Origin: Pseudomonas tensinigenes
GTDB taxonomy: Bacteria; Pseudomonadota; Gammaproteobacteria; Pseudomonadales; Pseudomonadaceae
Direction: 5' to 3'
NCBI RefSeq assembly: GCF_014268445.2
Contig: NZ_CP077089.1
Location: forward strand, 1,977,501 to 2,041,500
Length of the DNA: 64,000 nt
This document shows positions 16,651 through 25,558 of this stretch, one piece after another. Positions within the stretch are counted from its first letter, which is position 1; every line of letters begins with the position of its first letter. The translations under genes and the position numbers were made by a program. Below the pieces are notes generated by a model. That model saw nothing but the letters and a program-made list of their open reading frames with translations. It was not told where the DNA came from and did not search any database.

Positions 16651-19600
16651 GTGAATTCACTTCCTCTTGTCAGCCTCGTCATTCCCGCCTTCAATCCGCG
16701 CTTTTTCGAGCGGACGCTGAACAGCGCCGTCAGCCAGAATTACGCCAATCTTGAAATCATCGTATGCGATGACAATCGTGGCCACGAGATCGAAGACATC
16801 GTTACGCAGGTGACAGAGCAGACCGGGTTCGCAGTGCGTTACGTGCGCAACCCGCGAACGCTGGGGCTGGTCGGCAACCTGAAGGCCTGCCTTGAGCAAG
16901 CCCGGGGCGAGTTCATCAAATTCCTGTGTGACGATGACCTGCTGTATTCGGCCTGTATCGAACAGCAAGCCCACGAGCTGCGGCGCGAAGAAGTCAGTCT
17001 GGTGGTCGCGCAAAGGTTGTTGTGGGATGCCAACGACATCATCCTGCCCGCGCGTCTGGAAAACAGCTCGTTATCGCCGGCCAGTGGCTTGCTCAAAGGC
17101 GACGATGTACTAAGCATCTTCGAAAAATTTCCAGTCAACGTGCTTGGCGGTTTCAGCAGCGCAATGTTCCGGCGCGCCGACGTCGCCGAACTGCTGCCGG
17201 CCCTGACCGAGGACGGAGCCTGCTTCGTCGCGACGCTGGATTTTGCCTTGTACGTCTGTTTGCTGCGGCGCGGCAACCTGTTGGTCTCCAACAACGTGCT
17301 GAGTGCCGAACGTCTCTACCCCGAGCGTCTGAGCGCGCAGCAACCGATGAAAGACGCGGCGGAGATCGAGCGCGAGTGGGTCTCGCAAATGCTCAAGGTC
17401 CGCAGCGGCGAGTCGGCACCGGCGCCGGGCTGGGTTCGTTATGTGCCGTTGACCAAGGCCGATGAGTCGCCTCGGGTCTGGGAAGAGCTGCCGCTGAGCC
17501 GTACCCTCGGCACCAAGCAGAGCCGTCAGGAGCTGGGGGTCGGTGTCGACAGCTTCAGTTTCGGCGAACTCTATGCACAATGGCTGGCGGTTCGGGTGTT
17601 GACCGAGGCGCAGCGCCAATGGCTGCCGGAAACCCTCGCAGGCTGGCCGCATCAGCCGCGCATCGTGCCGATCATCATTGATGGCCAAGGCAGCCGCGAT
17701 GGTCTGGAACGTACGCTTGATGCGCTCGCCGCTCAGGATTATCCGCCAGAGCTGGTTCTGGTGCTGTCCACAGTTTGCAGCGAAGCGAAGCTGGATGGTC
17801 GGGTGTTCCACATGCCGTTGCAGGGTGACGGCCTGGAGCAGATCAACGCTCTGCTGCCGCAACTGGAAGGCGCCGACTGGTTTTATCTGCTGCAGCCAGG
17901 TGACTGCCCGGTGGCGCCAGCGTTGTTGGTGATGGCCGATCGCATTGCGCACGCAAGTGCGTTGACGTGCCTGTACAGCGACGAAGGCAGCCTGCGCGAT
18001 GGTGAGTCGGCAGAGCCTGCGTTCAAACCTGATTTCAACCTTGACCTCATGCGCAGTTACCCTTACGTCGGGCGTGCCTTGGCGTTCCAGCGTGAACGTT
18101 TTCTGGCCCTTGGCGGTTTTACCTCTACGTTCGCCGAACTCGCGCCCCACGATGTGCTTTGGCGTATGGTTGAAAGCGATGGCCTGCAAGTGGTCGGGCA
18201 CATTGCTGAGGTGTTGCTGGAGTCGAAATTCGATCTCTCGCAATGGCTCACTGATCCTGGTGTTGCGCAGCAAAGCCCGCGCATTCTCGCAGCGCATCTG
18301 CAACGCCTGGGCATCGCTCATGAAATCCGCGACGGTAACAGCGGGCTGCTCAATCGCGTCGACTATCACCATGCCCGGCGCCCACTGGTGTCGGTGGTCA
18401 TTGTCACGCAGGACCAGACTGCCGCGTTGCAGCGCTGCGTCGAGACACTGCTGGAGAAGACCGCCTACACCGAGTACGAATTGCTCTTGGTCGATAACGG
18501 CTGCAAAAGCGCCGAAGCGCTGGCGTGGCTGGACGGTATGGCGCAAATGGGCAGCGAGCGGATTCGCGTGCTGAGCTATCCGCAAAAGGGCAATGCGGCA
18601 GCGGTGCACAACTTTGCCGTCAGCCAGGCGCGCGGTGAGTATGTGTTGATGCTCAATGCCTTTGCGGTGATCACCCAGAGCGATTGGCTCGACGAACTGC
18701 TCAATCATGCGCAGCGTCCGGAGGTCGGGGTGGTCGGCGCCAAGCTGTTCAACCCGGACGGTGGCGTGCTGCACGCGGGTCTGATTCTTGGCTTGAACGG
18801 GCCGGTCGGGTTGCCGTTCTATGGCCAACCGGTGCAGTCGGAAGGGTACATGCACCGCCTGCAAGCGGTGCATGACCTGAGTGCCGTCGGCGGCGATTGC
18901 CTGATGATTCGCAAGTCGGTGTTCGAAGCTGCCGGCGGGCTGGACGAGCAGGACCTCAAGCAAACGCTCAATGTCGTGGACCTGTGTCTGCGGGTTGGCC
19001 GCGACGGTTATCTGGTGGTGTTGAACCCCCATGCCATCCTGGCCGTGGGTGCACGGCCAAGTGCGATGGCGACACCGGAGGAAGAAGCGCAGCACATCGA
19101 GGAGAGGGACACCTTCTACCAGCGCTGGCTGCCGCTGGTTGCGCGTGACCCGGCCTACAACGTCAACCTGACGTTGCAGGGCGTGGGCGCCACCAACTTC
19201 AGTCTGGAGCCGGGCCTGCGCACCGGGTGGAGTGCATTCTCCAAGGCACAGTTACCCAATCTGCTGGTGGTGCCGATCAACGCTTCCGCCATCGGCCATT
19301 ACCGCATGAGCCAGCCGATGATCGAGCTGGAAGCGGCCAATCGGGCAGAAGGGCGCATTTGCTACGGCTTGCCGTCGATCATCGACATCGAGCGTCAGTC
19401 GCCCGACGTGATTGTTCTGCAAGGGCGCTACTCGGAGCACGCCATCGATGAAATTCCTCCGCTGAAAAAGTACTTCAACGCTCGACGGATCTTCGAACTC
19501 GACGACTATGTCATCGACGTTCCCCACCGCAACGCGCACATCCGCAACATGCCGAGCAAGCAGGACATGGAGCGCATGGTGCGCCGCGCGATCGGCCTGT

Positions 19601-20244
19601 GTGATCGCGCGGTCGTATCCACCGCGCCGCTGGCCAACGTGCTGTCGGACATGCACCACGACATTCGTGTCGTCCCTAACATGCTGGCCAAGGACTTGTG
19701 GGGCCACCTGCGCAGCCAGCGTCGGACCTCGAAGAAACCCCGGGTCGGCTGGGGCGGCGGCACCAGTCACCACGGTGATCTGGCGGTGATCGCCGAGGTT
19801 GTTCGTGAGCTGGCCAATGAAGTCGACTGGGTGTTTTTCGGCATGTGCCCGGATGACCTGCGTCCCTACATGCATGAGTTCCATGGCGTCATCGGCCTGG
19901 ACGTGTACCCGGCGAAACTGGCCAGTCTCAACCTTGATCTCGCGTTGGCGCCGCTGGAGTTCCATATCTTCAACGACTGCAAGAGCAACTTGCGGCTGCT
20001 GGAATACGGCGCCTGCGGTTACCCGGTGATCTGCACGGATACTGAGGCCTATCGCGGTTATTTGCCGTGCACGCGGATCAAGACCAACAGCACGGATGAA
20101 TGGCTGCAAGCGATCCGTATGCACTTGGCCGATCCGGATGCCAGTTATCGCATGGGCGATGAATTGCGTGAGGTGGTGCTGCGCGATTACGTGTTGCGCG
20201 GCGATAACCTGCGCTACTGGGAATACGGCTGGCTGGCGGATTGA
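16651..20244 (+). CDS. Giant flagellin glycosyltransferase, multi-domain (Fgt-like)
   Basis: This 1197-aa cytosolic protein has four modules. Residues 1-260 are GT2 (PLVSLVIPAFN, ICDDN-type strand, KFLCDDDLLY with a DDD metal site). Residues about 335-560 are a second GT2-like half with FKPDFNLDLM. Residues about 573-840 are a further GT2 (RRPLVSVVIVTQDQ, LLLVDNGCKS) whose usual DxD position reads LNAFA, so it may be catalytically weak. Residues about 865-1197 are a GT-B/GT4-like domain (VGWGGGTSHHGDL, LRLLEYGACGYPVICTD). Its position directly after flgL matches fgt genes of P. syringae and P. aeruginosa, which glycosylate flagellin. It starts at GTG 16651; no later start precedes the first core strand. 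Which sugar it transfers is not shown by sequence. Confidence 0.8.
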   Translation: MNSLPLVSLVIPAFNPRFFERTLNSAVSQNYANLEIIVCDDNRGHEIEDIVTQVTEQTGFAVRYVRNPRTLGLVGNLKACLEQARGEFIKFLCDDDLLYSACIEQQAHELRREEVSLVVAQRLLWDANDIILPARLENSSLSPASGLLKGDDVLSIFEKFPVNVLGGFSSAMFRRADVAELLPALTEDGACFVATLDFALYVCLLRRGNLLVSNNVLSAERLYPERLSAQQPMKDAAEIEREWVSQMLKVRSGESAPAPGWVRYVPLTKADESPRVWEELPLSRTLGTKQSRQELGVGVDSFSFGELYAQWLAVRVLTEAQRQWLPETLAGWPHQPRIVPIIIDGQGSRDGLERTLDALAAQDYPPELVLVLSTVCSEAKLDGRVFHMPLQGDGLEQINALLPQLEGADWFYLLQPGDCPVAPALLVMADRIAHASALTCLYSDEGSLRDGESAEPAFKPDFNLDLMRSYPYVGRALAFQRERFLALGGFTSTFAELAPHDVLWRMVESDGLQVVGHIAEVLLESKFDLSQWLTDPGVAQQSPRILAAHLQRLGIAHEIRDGNSGLLNRVDYHHARRPLVSVVIVTQDQTAALQRCVETLLEKTAYTEYELLLVDNGCKSAEALAWLDGMAQMGSERIRVLSYPQKGNAAAVHNFAVSQARGEYVLMLNAFAVITQSDWLDELLNHAQRPEVGVVGAKLFNPDGGVLHAGLILGLNGPVGLPFYGQPVQSEGYMHRLQAVHDLSAVGGDCLMIRKSVFEAAGGLDEQDLKQTLNVVDLCLRVGRDGYLVVLNPHAILAVGARPSAMATPEEEAQHIEERDTFYQRWLPLVARDPAYNVNLTLQGVGATNFSLEPGLRTGWSAFSKAQLPNLLVVPINASAIGHYRMSQPMIELEAANRAEGRICYGLPSIIDIERQSPDVIVLQGRYSEHAIDEIPPLKKYFNARRIFELDDYVIDVPHRNAHIRNMPSKQDMERMVRRAIGLCDRAVVSTAPLANVLSDMHHDIRVVPNMLAKDLWGHLRSQRRTSKKPRVGWGGGTSHHGDLAVIAEVVRELANEVDWVFFGMCPDDLRPYMHEFHGVIGLDVYPAKLASLNLDLALAPLEFHIFNDCKSNLRLLEYGACGYPVICTDTEAYRGYLPCTRIKTNSTDEWLQAIRMHLADPDASYRMGDELREVVLRDYVLRGDNLRYWEYGWLAD

Positions 20245-20329
20245 TCGAGCGGGGCTTGGCGGCCTTTGGGCCGACCATGCTCTTGGGGTTTTTGGGGTAT
20301 ATCCGTTGCTGTGGGTGTTGCTGATCAGG

Positions 20330-20630
20330 GTTCCGCCCTTACGGCGGGTCACTTTTTCCAGACGCCGAAAAAGTAACCAAAAAGGCTTGCTCCTGCGTGC
20401 GGCCCACTCGCTGGGGCTCGGGGTTCCTTCGCTGCGGGATCGATCCGGGCGCAGCGTCTCCGGTTTGCTACGCTGCACCTCCTCTCGCTGTGTTTGGCTG
20501 CGCCAAACGGTCGCTGCGCTCCCACCCCCGGATCAATCCCTCCACTCAGCCTTCCGACGTCGCCTTACAGATCAAAAGCTGCAGCCGAGCTAACGCTCAT
20601 CCTGTTGAGTGGTGAAGGGCGCAGCGTGGT
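20330..20630. repeat. Long dispersed Pseudomonas repeat, non-coding
   Basis: The block begins near TTCCGCCCTTACGGCGGGTC and continues through GCCGAAAAAGTAACCAAAAA and GGATCGATCCGGG to CCCCCGGATCAATCCCTCCA. I recognise it as a repeat found at many intergenic sites in Pseudomonas genomes, where its frames give spurious proteins. It contains short inverted pairs such as CGCCCTTACGGCGGG. No credible gene or ribosome site is seen. With the next entry it fills most of the 848-bp gap between the glycosyltransferase gene and rfbF. Confidence 0.6.
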
Positions 20631-20655
20631 CGGCTTTGGATTTGTGGTGGATTCG

Positions 20656-20930
20656 CCCCTCACCCCAGCCCTCTCCCGAGGGAGAGGGAGCCGATTTGTG
20701 GGCTTTTCAAAGCTTGAGTTCGACTCGGTATCGCACGTCGGCGTAGCTCGCCCAGACACCTCGTTCAGTCCCCTCTCCTTACGGGCGGTCCGACGTTTCG
20801 GGAGGGCTAGGGTGAGGGGCTTTTGATCTGTTTCAGAATCTGAGTTCGACTCGATATTTCACGTCGGCGTACTTCTCGCAAACTACTCGATCAGTCCCCT
20901 CTCCCTTTGGGAGAGGGTTAGGGTGAGGGG
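20656..20930. repeat. Two-unit repeat, CCCCTCACCCTAACCCTCTCCC family
   Basis: Hairpin cores occur at 20656-20690 (CCCTCTCCCGAGGGAGAGGG) and, in inverse orientation, at about 20775-20818 and 20893-20930. Between them is the sequence GTCGGCGTACTTCTCG, whose complement CGAGAAGTACGCCGAC also occurs (with one change) in the array at 57395-57971. This is therefore the same repeat family, mostly on the opposite strand. The interval 20931-21092 holds only the rfbF leader. Confidence 0.7.
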
Positions 20931-21092
20931 CTTGTGGAGCTGGCGCGTTTCCTGCAAGTCCCCTGTAAATCGCCATAAAACGAGCGTTCGCGGTCACTCC
21001 AGCGGCGCACGGATCGGCAAAAGGTTTAGCCAGAAGGCCCGCAAAGCTCAAGAAAGCGGCGCGCAGCCCGGTGAAGAACAAGAGGGGAGACG

Positions 21093-21866
21093 ATGAAGGC
21101 AGTTATTTTGGCGGGTGGCCTCGGCACGCGCATCAGTGAAGAGTCGCACCTCAAGCCCAAGCCGATGATCGAGATCGGCGGCAAGCCAATTCTCTGGCAC
21201 ATCATGAAGCAGTATTCCGCCCACGGAATTCACGACTTCGTGATTTGCCTTGGCTACAAGGGCTATGCGATCAAGGACTTCTTCGCCAACTACTTCCTGC
21301 ACACCTCCGACGTCACCTTCAACATGCGTGAAAACCGCATGGACGTGCATCAGAATTACAGCGAGCCGTGGAGCGTCACGCTCATCGACACCGGTGAGGA
21401 AACCATGACCGGTGGCCGTCTGCTGCGCGCTGGCCGTTATCTGCAGGATGAAGAGGCTTTCTGCTTCACCTACGGCGACGGCGTTTCCGATATCAACATT
21501 GCGCAACTTGTGGATTTCCATAAAGGCCACGGCCGTCTCGCGACCGTCACTGCCGTGCAACCGCCGGGTCGTTACGGCGCGCTTGAGCGTCAAGGCGATC
21601 AGGTGCTGGGCTTTACCGAAAAACCTCGCGGTGACGGTGGCTGGATCAACGGTGGCTTTTTCGTACTGTCGCCAAAAGTGCTGCCGTACATCGCCGATGA
21701 CGCGACCACTTGGGAAGCCGAACCCTTGGCGCGTCTGGCCGCGGACGAACAGTTGAAAGCCTTCGAGCACGAAGGCTTTTGGCATCCGATGGACACCCTG
21801 CGCGACAAGAACCATCTCGAAGCGCTGTGGCAGAGCGGGGAGGCCCCATGGAAGCAATGGGCCTGA
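21093..21866 (+). CDS. rfbF: Glucose-1-phosphate cytidylyltransferase RfbF
   Basis: This 257-aa enzyme makes CDP-glucose from glucose-1-phosphate and CTP. The N-terminus [39 protein letters not shown] is the nucleotidyltransferase signature. The spacing and the later YGDGVSDIN (metal-binding Asp) and [18 protein letters not shown] match RfbF rather than the dTTP enzyme RmlA. A strong GAGGGGAG site precedes ATG 21093. It is first of a tightly packed run (rfbF-rfbG-rfbC-methyltransferase-SDR...) in which most starts overlap the preceding stop. Confidence 0.95.
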   Translation: MKAVILAGGLGTRISEESHLKPKPMIEIGGKPILWHIMKQYSAHGIHDFVICLGYKGYAIKDFFANYFLHTSDVTFNMRENRMDVHQNYSEPWSVTLIDTGEETMTGGRLLRAGRYLQDEEAFCFTYGDGVSDINIAQLVDFHKGHGRLATVTAVQPPGRYGALERQGDQVLGFTEKPRGDGGWINGGFFVLSPKVLPYIADDATTWEAEPLARLAADEQLKAFEHEGFWHPMDTLRDKNHLEALWQSGEAPWKQWA

Positions 21867-22930
21867 GTGCGGATTTCTGGCGCGGCAAACGCGTCCTCGT
21901 CACCGGACATACCGGTTTCAAAGGCAGCTGGCTGACCCTGTGGCTGCAAAGCCTCGGCGCGCAAGTCAGCGGCTTTTCTCTGGATCCGTCGACTGAACCG
22001 AGCCTGTTCGAACTGGCGCGCGTGCACGAAGGCATCAACGATCAGCGCGGTGATCTGCGTGATCTCGGCGCTTTGCTGGAAGTCATCGCTGATACCGAGC
22101 CGGAGATCGTTCTGCACCTGGCCGCGCAGCCGTTGGTGCGCGAAGGCTATCGTGATCCGCTCGGTACCTATTCCAGTAACGTCATGGGCACGCTGAACCT
22201 GCTCGAAGCGATTCGTCAGGTCGGCTGCGTGCGCGCCTGCGTGCTGGTGACCACCGACAAGGTCTACGCCAACAAGGAATGGCTGTGGCCATACCGCGAA
22301 GACGAAGCCCTTGGTGGCCACGATCCTTACAGCAGCAGCAAGGCCTGCTGTGAACTGCTCGCACAGTCTTATGCCGCGTCGTTTTTCCCCGCCGACAAAT
22401 ACGCCGAACACGGTCTGGCCCTGGCCACCGCGCGCGCCGGCAACGTCCTCGGCGGCGGTGATTTTGCCCCAGAGCGACTGATTCCCGACGTGCTCAAAGC
22501 CTGGACCGCCGACGAGCCGGTGACCCTGCGCTATCCGCAAGCCGTACGCCCGTGGCAGCACGCGCTGGAGCCGCTCGCCGGTTACCTGCAATTGGCCGCC
22601 GGCCTCTACGAGCAAGGGCCGGAATACGCTGGGGCGTGGAACTTCGGCCCGGGCGAGGCGGACATGTGCAGCGTTGGCGAAGTCGTCGAACTGCTCGCCA
22701 GCCGCTGGCCGCAAGCGCGTGGTCTGCGCATCGAAAAAAGCGAACTGCACGAGGCGGGTCTGTTGCGTCTGGACAGCAGCCGCGCGCGCCAACTGCTCGG
22801 CTGGCAACCACGCTGGACCTTGCAGGCATGCCTGACCCAGACCCTCGACTGGCACCTGGCGTGGCAGAACGGCGATGACATGCGCACCGTCACCCTCGGC
22901 CAATTGAACCTGTACCGAGGCGCGCTGTGA
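21848..22930 (+). CDS. rfbG: CDP-glucose 4,6-dehydratase RfbG
   Basis: This 360-aa SDR enzyme converts CDP-glucose to CDP-4-keto-6-deoxyglucose with bound NAD. The nucleotide-binding loop is [12 protein letters not shown], the catalytic TDK is in VTTDKVY, and the YxxxK is in [33 protein letters not shown] is characteristic of RfbG against RmlB or GMD. ATG 21848 is preceded by GGGGAGG and overlaps the end of rfbF by 19 bp. The frame stays open further upstream but without a start signal. Confidence 0.95.
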   Translation: MEAMGLSADFWRGKRVLVTGHTGFKGSWLTLWLQSLGAQVSGFSLDPSTEPSLFELARVHEGINDQRGDLRDLGALLEVIADTEPEIVLHLAAQPLVREGYRDPLGTYSSNVMGTLNLLEAIRQVGCVRACVLVTTDKVYANKEWLWPYREDEALGGHDPYSSSKACCELLAQSYAASFFPADKYAEHGLALATARAGNVLGGGDFAPERLIPDVLKAWTADEPVTLRYPQAVRPWQHALEPLAGYLQLAAGLYEQGPEYAGAWNFGPGEADMCSVGEVVELLASRWPQARGLRIEKSELHEAGLLRLDSSRARQLLGWQPRWTLQACLTQTLDWHLAWQNGDDMRTVTLGQLNLYRGAL

Positions 22931-23487
22931 GCGAGTTTTCCCTGAAGGCGTTGCCGCTGGCCGGGTTGTTCAGCGTTCAGCACAAACGCTTCGAAGATCA
23001 GCGTGGGCACTTCGCCCGGCTGTTCTGCGAAGGCAGCCTGAGTGCGTTCGGCAGTGAATTCCATATCCGTCAGATCAACCATTCCTGCACTCGCGAGAAG
23101 GGCAGTGTGCGCGGTCTGCATTATCAGAATGGCAACGCCCCGGAAGCCAAACTGATCACCTGCCTGCGCGGTGAAGTGTGGGACGTGGCGGTGGATCTGC
23201 GTCCCGACTCCGAAACGTTTCTGCACTGGCACGCCGAGCACCTGAAGGCCGGTGATGGTCGCAGCCTGTTGATCCCGTCCGGGTTCGCCCACGGTTTCCA
23301 GACGCTGACCGAAGATGCCGAATTGCTTTACTTGCACAGCGCCGATTACGCGCCGGAGCATGAGGGCGGGCTGTCGGTGAACGATCCACGGTTGGCGATC
23401 GCCTGGCCGTTGCCTGTCAATAATTTGTCAGCGCGTGATTCCAGCCATCCCGCGCTCGATCAACACTTTGCTGGAGTGCGTCTATGA
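22927..23487 (+). CDS. rfbC: dTDP-4-keto-6-deoxysugar 3,5-epimerase family (RfbC-like)
   Basis: This 186-aa cupin-fold epimerase shows the family core: RGHFARLF, QINHSCTREKGSVRGLHYQ (catalytic His in RGLHYQ), GEVWDVAVDLRPDSETF and LIPSGFAHGFQTL. The usual substrate is dTDP-4-keto-6-deoxyglucose. Embedded after rfbG, the likely substrate here is the CDP-4-keto-6-deoxyhexose. It starts with GTG overlapping the rfbG stop (GTGA). Mono- or di-epimerisation cannot be judged from sequence. The pathway implies C5 (and perhaps C3) inversion, giving an L-configured sugar unless only C3 is inverted. Confidence 0.88.
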   Translation: MSEFSLKALPLAGLFSVQHKRFEDQRGHFARLFCEGSLSAFGSEFHIRQINHSCTREKGSVRGLHYQNGNAPEAKLITCLRGEVWDVAVDLRPDSETFLHWHAEHLKAGDGRSLLIPSGFAHGFQTLTEDAELLYLHSADYAPEHEGGLSVNDPRLAIAWPLPVNNLSARDSSHPALDQHFAGVRL

Positions 23488-24710
23488 ACTGCCGTGGGTG
23501 CGCCGCACCGCTGAGCCTGCCGCTGATCGACCTCGGCACCTCGCCACCGTCCAACGCTTACGTGCATGCCGATCGCCTGGAGCAGGCCGAGCAGTGGGTG
23601 CCGCTGAAGGTCGCGGTGTGCCAGCAATGCTGGTTGGTGCAGACCGAGGACTACACCAGCGCCGACAGTCTGTTCGACGCTGAGTACGCCTACTTCAGTT
23701 CGTTCTCCAGCACCTGGCTGGCCCATGCTGAGTGCTATGTCGCCGAGATGGTCGAGCGCTTCGGCCTGACTGCCGACAGCCGCGTGGTGGAAATCGCCGC
23801 CAACGACGGTTACCTGCTGCAGTACGTGGCCGGTCGCGGTATTCCGTGTCTGGGCGTCGAGCCGACGCGCAGCACTGCGCAAGCGGCGCGGGAAAAAGGC
23901 CTGGAAATCCGCGAACTGTTCTTCGGTCGCGACACTGCTGCGCAATTGAAAAGCGACGGCTGGGGCGCCGATCTGATGGCGGCCAACAACGTGCTCGCGC
24001 ATGTGCCGGACATCAACGATTTCCTCGGCGGCTTCGCGACCCTGCTCAAGCCAACCGGCGTGGCCACCTTCGAATTCCCGCAACTGCTGACGCTGATGGC
24101 GGGCGCGCAGTTCGACACGCTGTATCACGAGCATTATTCCTATCTGTCGCTGACCGCCGTGCAGACCCTGTGCGAGCGCAATGGTCTGGAAGTGTTCGAC
24201 GTCAGCCAACTGACCACCCATGGTGGTTCGCTGCGCGTATTCGTCCAGCGCAAGGACGGCCAGCGCCGTGCGGTTCAACCTGCGGTGCAGCAACAATTGC
24301 AAGCCGAACTGGATGCCGGGGTAAAAACCGCCGAGTACTACGCCACCCTCGCGCCTGCCGCTGAACGCATCAAGCATGAACTCTTGCGCTTCCTTTTGCA
24401 GGCCAAGGCCGACGGCAAACGTGTGGTCGGTTACGGCGCGGCGGCCAAGGGCAACACCTTGCTCAACTACGCCGGGGTCAAACCGGACCTGCTGGCCTGG
24501 GTGGCTGATGCCAATCCGCACAAGCAGGGCAAGTTTTTGCCGGGCAGCCGCATTCCGATTGTGGCGCCGGCGCAGATCGATCTCGAAAAACCGGACTACG
24601 TGCTGGTGTTGCCGTGGAACCTGCTGCACGAAGTCAGTCAGCAACTGGCGCAAGTGCGTCAGTGGGATGGCCGCTTCGTGATCGCCGTGCCTGAGTTGAG
24701 CGTGCTGTGA
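23484..24710 (+). CDS. Sugar-nucleotide C-methyltransferase with zinc domain (TcaB9/NovU type)
   Basis: This 408-aa protein has an N-terminal zinc domain with C3-x2-C6 and C46-x2-C49, a SAM-binding Rossmann domain (VVEIAANDGY, 101-110), the YHEH cluster at 214-217, and a C-terminal Rossmann-like domain (GYGAAAKGNTLLNYAGV, VADANPHKQGKFLPG). This three-domain layout is that of C3-methyltransferases acting on 4-keto-6-deoxy nucleotide sugars (TcaB9, NovU, EryBIII). In TcaB9 a Tyr-x-Glu-His cluster promotes enolate formation, and the residues are conserved here. Coupled to rfbC by ATGA overlap. Predicted reaction: C-methylation of the CDP-4-ketosugar. Confidence 0.85.
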   Translation: MNCRGCAAPLSLPLIDLGTSPPSNAYVHADRLEQAEQWVPLKVAVCQQCWLVQTEDYTSADSLFDAEYAYFSSFSSTWLAHAECYVAEMVERFGLTADSRVVEIAANDGYLLQYVAGRGIPCLGVEPTRSTAQAAREKGLEIRELFFGRDTAAQLKSDGWGADLMAANNVLAHVPDINDFLGGFATLLKPTGVATFEFPQLLTLMAGAQFDTLYHEHYSYLSLTAVQTLCERNGLEVFDVSQLTTHGGSLRVFVQRKDGQRRAVQPAVQQQLQAELDAGVKTAEYYATLAPAAERIKHELLRFLLQAKADGKRVVGYGAAAKGNTLLNYAGVKPDLLAWVADANPHKQGKFLPGSRIPIVAPAQIDLEKPDYVLVLPWNLLHEVSQQLAQVRQWDGRFVIAVPELSVL

Positions 24711-25558
24711 AGGTTCTGGTCACTGGCGCCACAGGGTTTGTCGGTCGGCATCTGGTCGCGGCGTTGCTTGCACGCGGCTGCAATGTTCGCGCCGTGGCGC
24801 GCAACGCAGAAACCGCGCAAGGCATGCCGTGGATCAACAACGTCGAGTTCATCGCCGCGGATATTCACGCCGCCGATCTCGATATCCACGCGTTGACCGA
24901 TGGCATCGACGCGCTGGCGCATCTGGCCTGGCCGGGTTTGCCGAACTATCGGGCGCTGTTCCATTTCGAGCACAACCTGATGGCTGATTACCGCTTTATC
25001 AAAAGCGCGGTCGAGGCGGGCGTGCAGCAGGTGCTGGTGACTGGCACCTGTTTCGAATACGGCATGCAAAGCGGGCCACTCAGCGAAAGCACCGAGCCGC
25101 AGCCGAGCAATCCTTACGGTCTGGCCAAGCACACGCTACAGCTGTTTCTGCAAAATCTGCAGCAGGAACAACCGTTCACCTTGCAGTGGGCGCGCTTGTT
25201 CTATCTGCATGGCGAAGGTCAGAACCCCAACAGTCTGTTGGCGGCACTGGACCGGGCGATCGATGCCGGTGAGCCGTCGTTCAACATGTCGGCCGGTGAG
25301 CAGCTGCGCGATTTTCTGCCGATTGAGCGCGCTGCCGGTTACCTCGCCGCGATCCTGCAAAAAACCGACTTCAACGGCGTGATCAATTGCGCCAGCGGCC
25401 AACCGGTGTCCGTACGTGCGTTGGTCGAACAACGCCTGCGCGAACGCGACGTGTCGCTGCATCTGAACCTCGGCCACTACCCATACCCAACCCACGAACC
25501 CCTGGCGTTCTGGGCGGTGACCGAGCGTTTGCAACAGTTACTGGGAGAGCCGCAATGA
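24707..25558 (+). CDS. NAD(P)-dependent SDR epimerase/reductase
   Basis: This 283-aa extended-SDR protein has GATGFVGRHL nucleotide binding (residues 7-16), VTGTCFEYG and active-site YGLAK (YxxxK). It is shorter than UDP-galactose epimerases and lacks their C-terminal extension, resembling 4-ketoreductases that finish deoxysugar synthesis. The GTG start overlaps the methyltransferase stop (GTGA). The inferred job is reduction of the C4 keto group after C-methylation, completing the CDP-sugar. Confidence 0.75.
   Translation: MKVLVTGATGFVGRHLVAALLARGCNVRAVARNAETAQGMPWINNVEFIAADIHAADLDIHALTDGIDALAHLAWPGLPNYRALFHFEHNLMADYRFIKSAVEAGVQQVLVTGTCFEYGMQSGPLSESTEPQPSNPYGLAKHTLQLFLQNLQQEQPFTLQWARLFYLHGEGQNPNSLLAALDRAIDAGEPSFNMSAGEQLRDFLPIERAAGYLAAILQKTDFNGVINCASGQPVSVRALVEQRLRERDVSLHLNLGHYPYPTHEPLAFWAVTERLQQLLGEPQ

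Noticed and set aside
20330..20630. Small open frames in the repeat between the glycosyltransferase gene and rfbF
   Set aside because: The frames fall in a known type of dispersed repeat, have odd composition and no ribosome-binding sites.
21049..21075. Possible sigma-28 promoter (TCAAGAAA-N11-CCCGGTGA) before rfbF
   Set aside because: The -10 matches poorly and would lie about 19 bases from the start codon, overlapping the ribosome site region.
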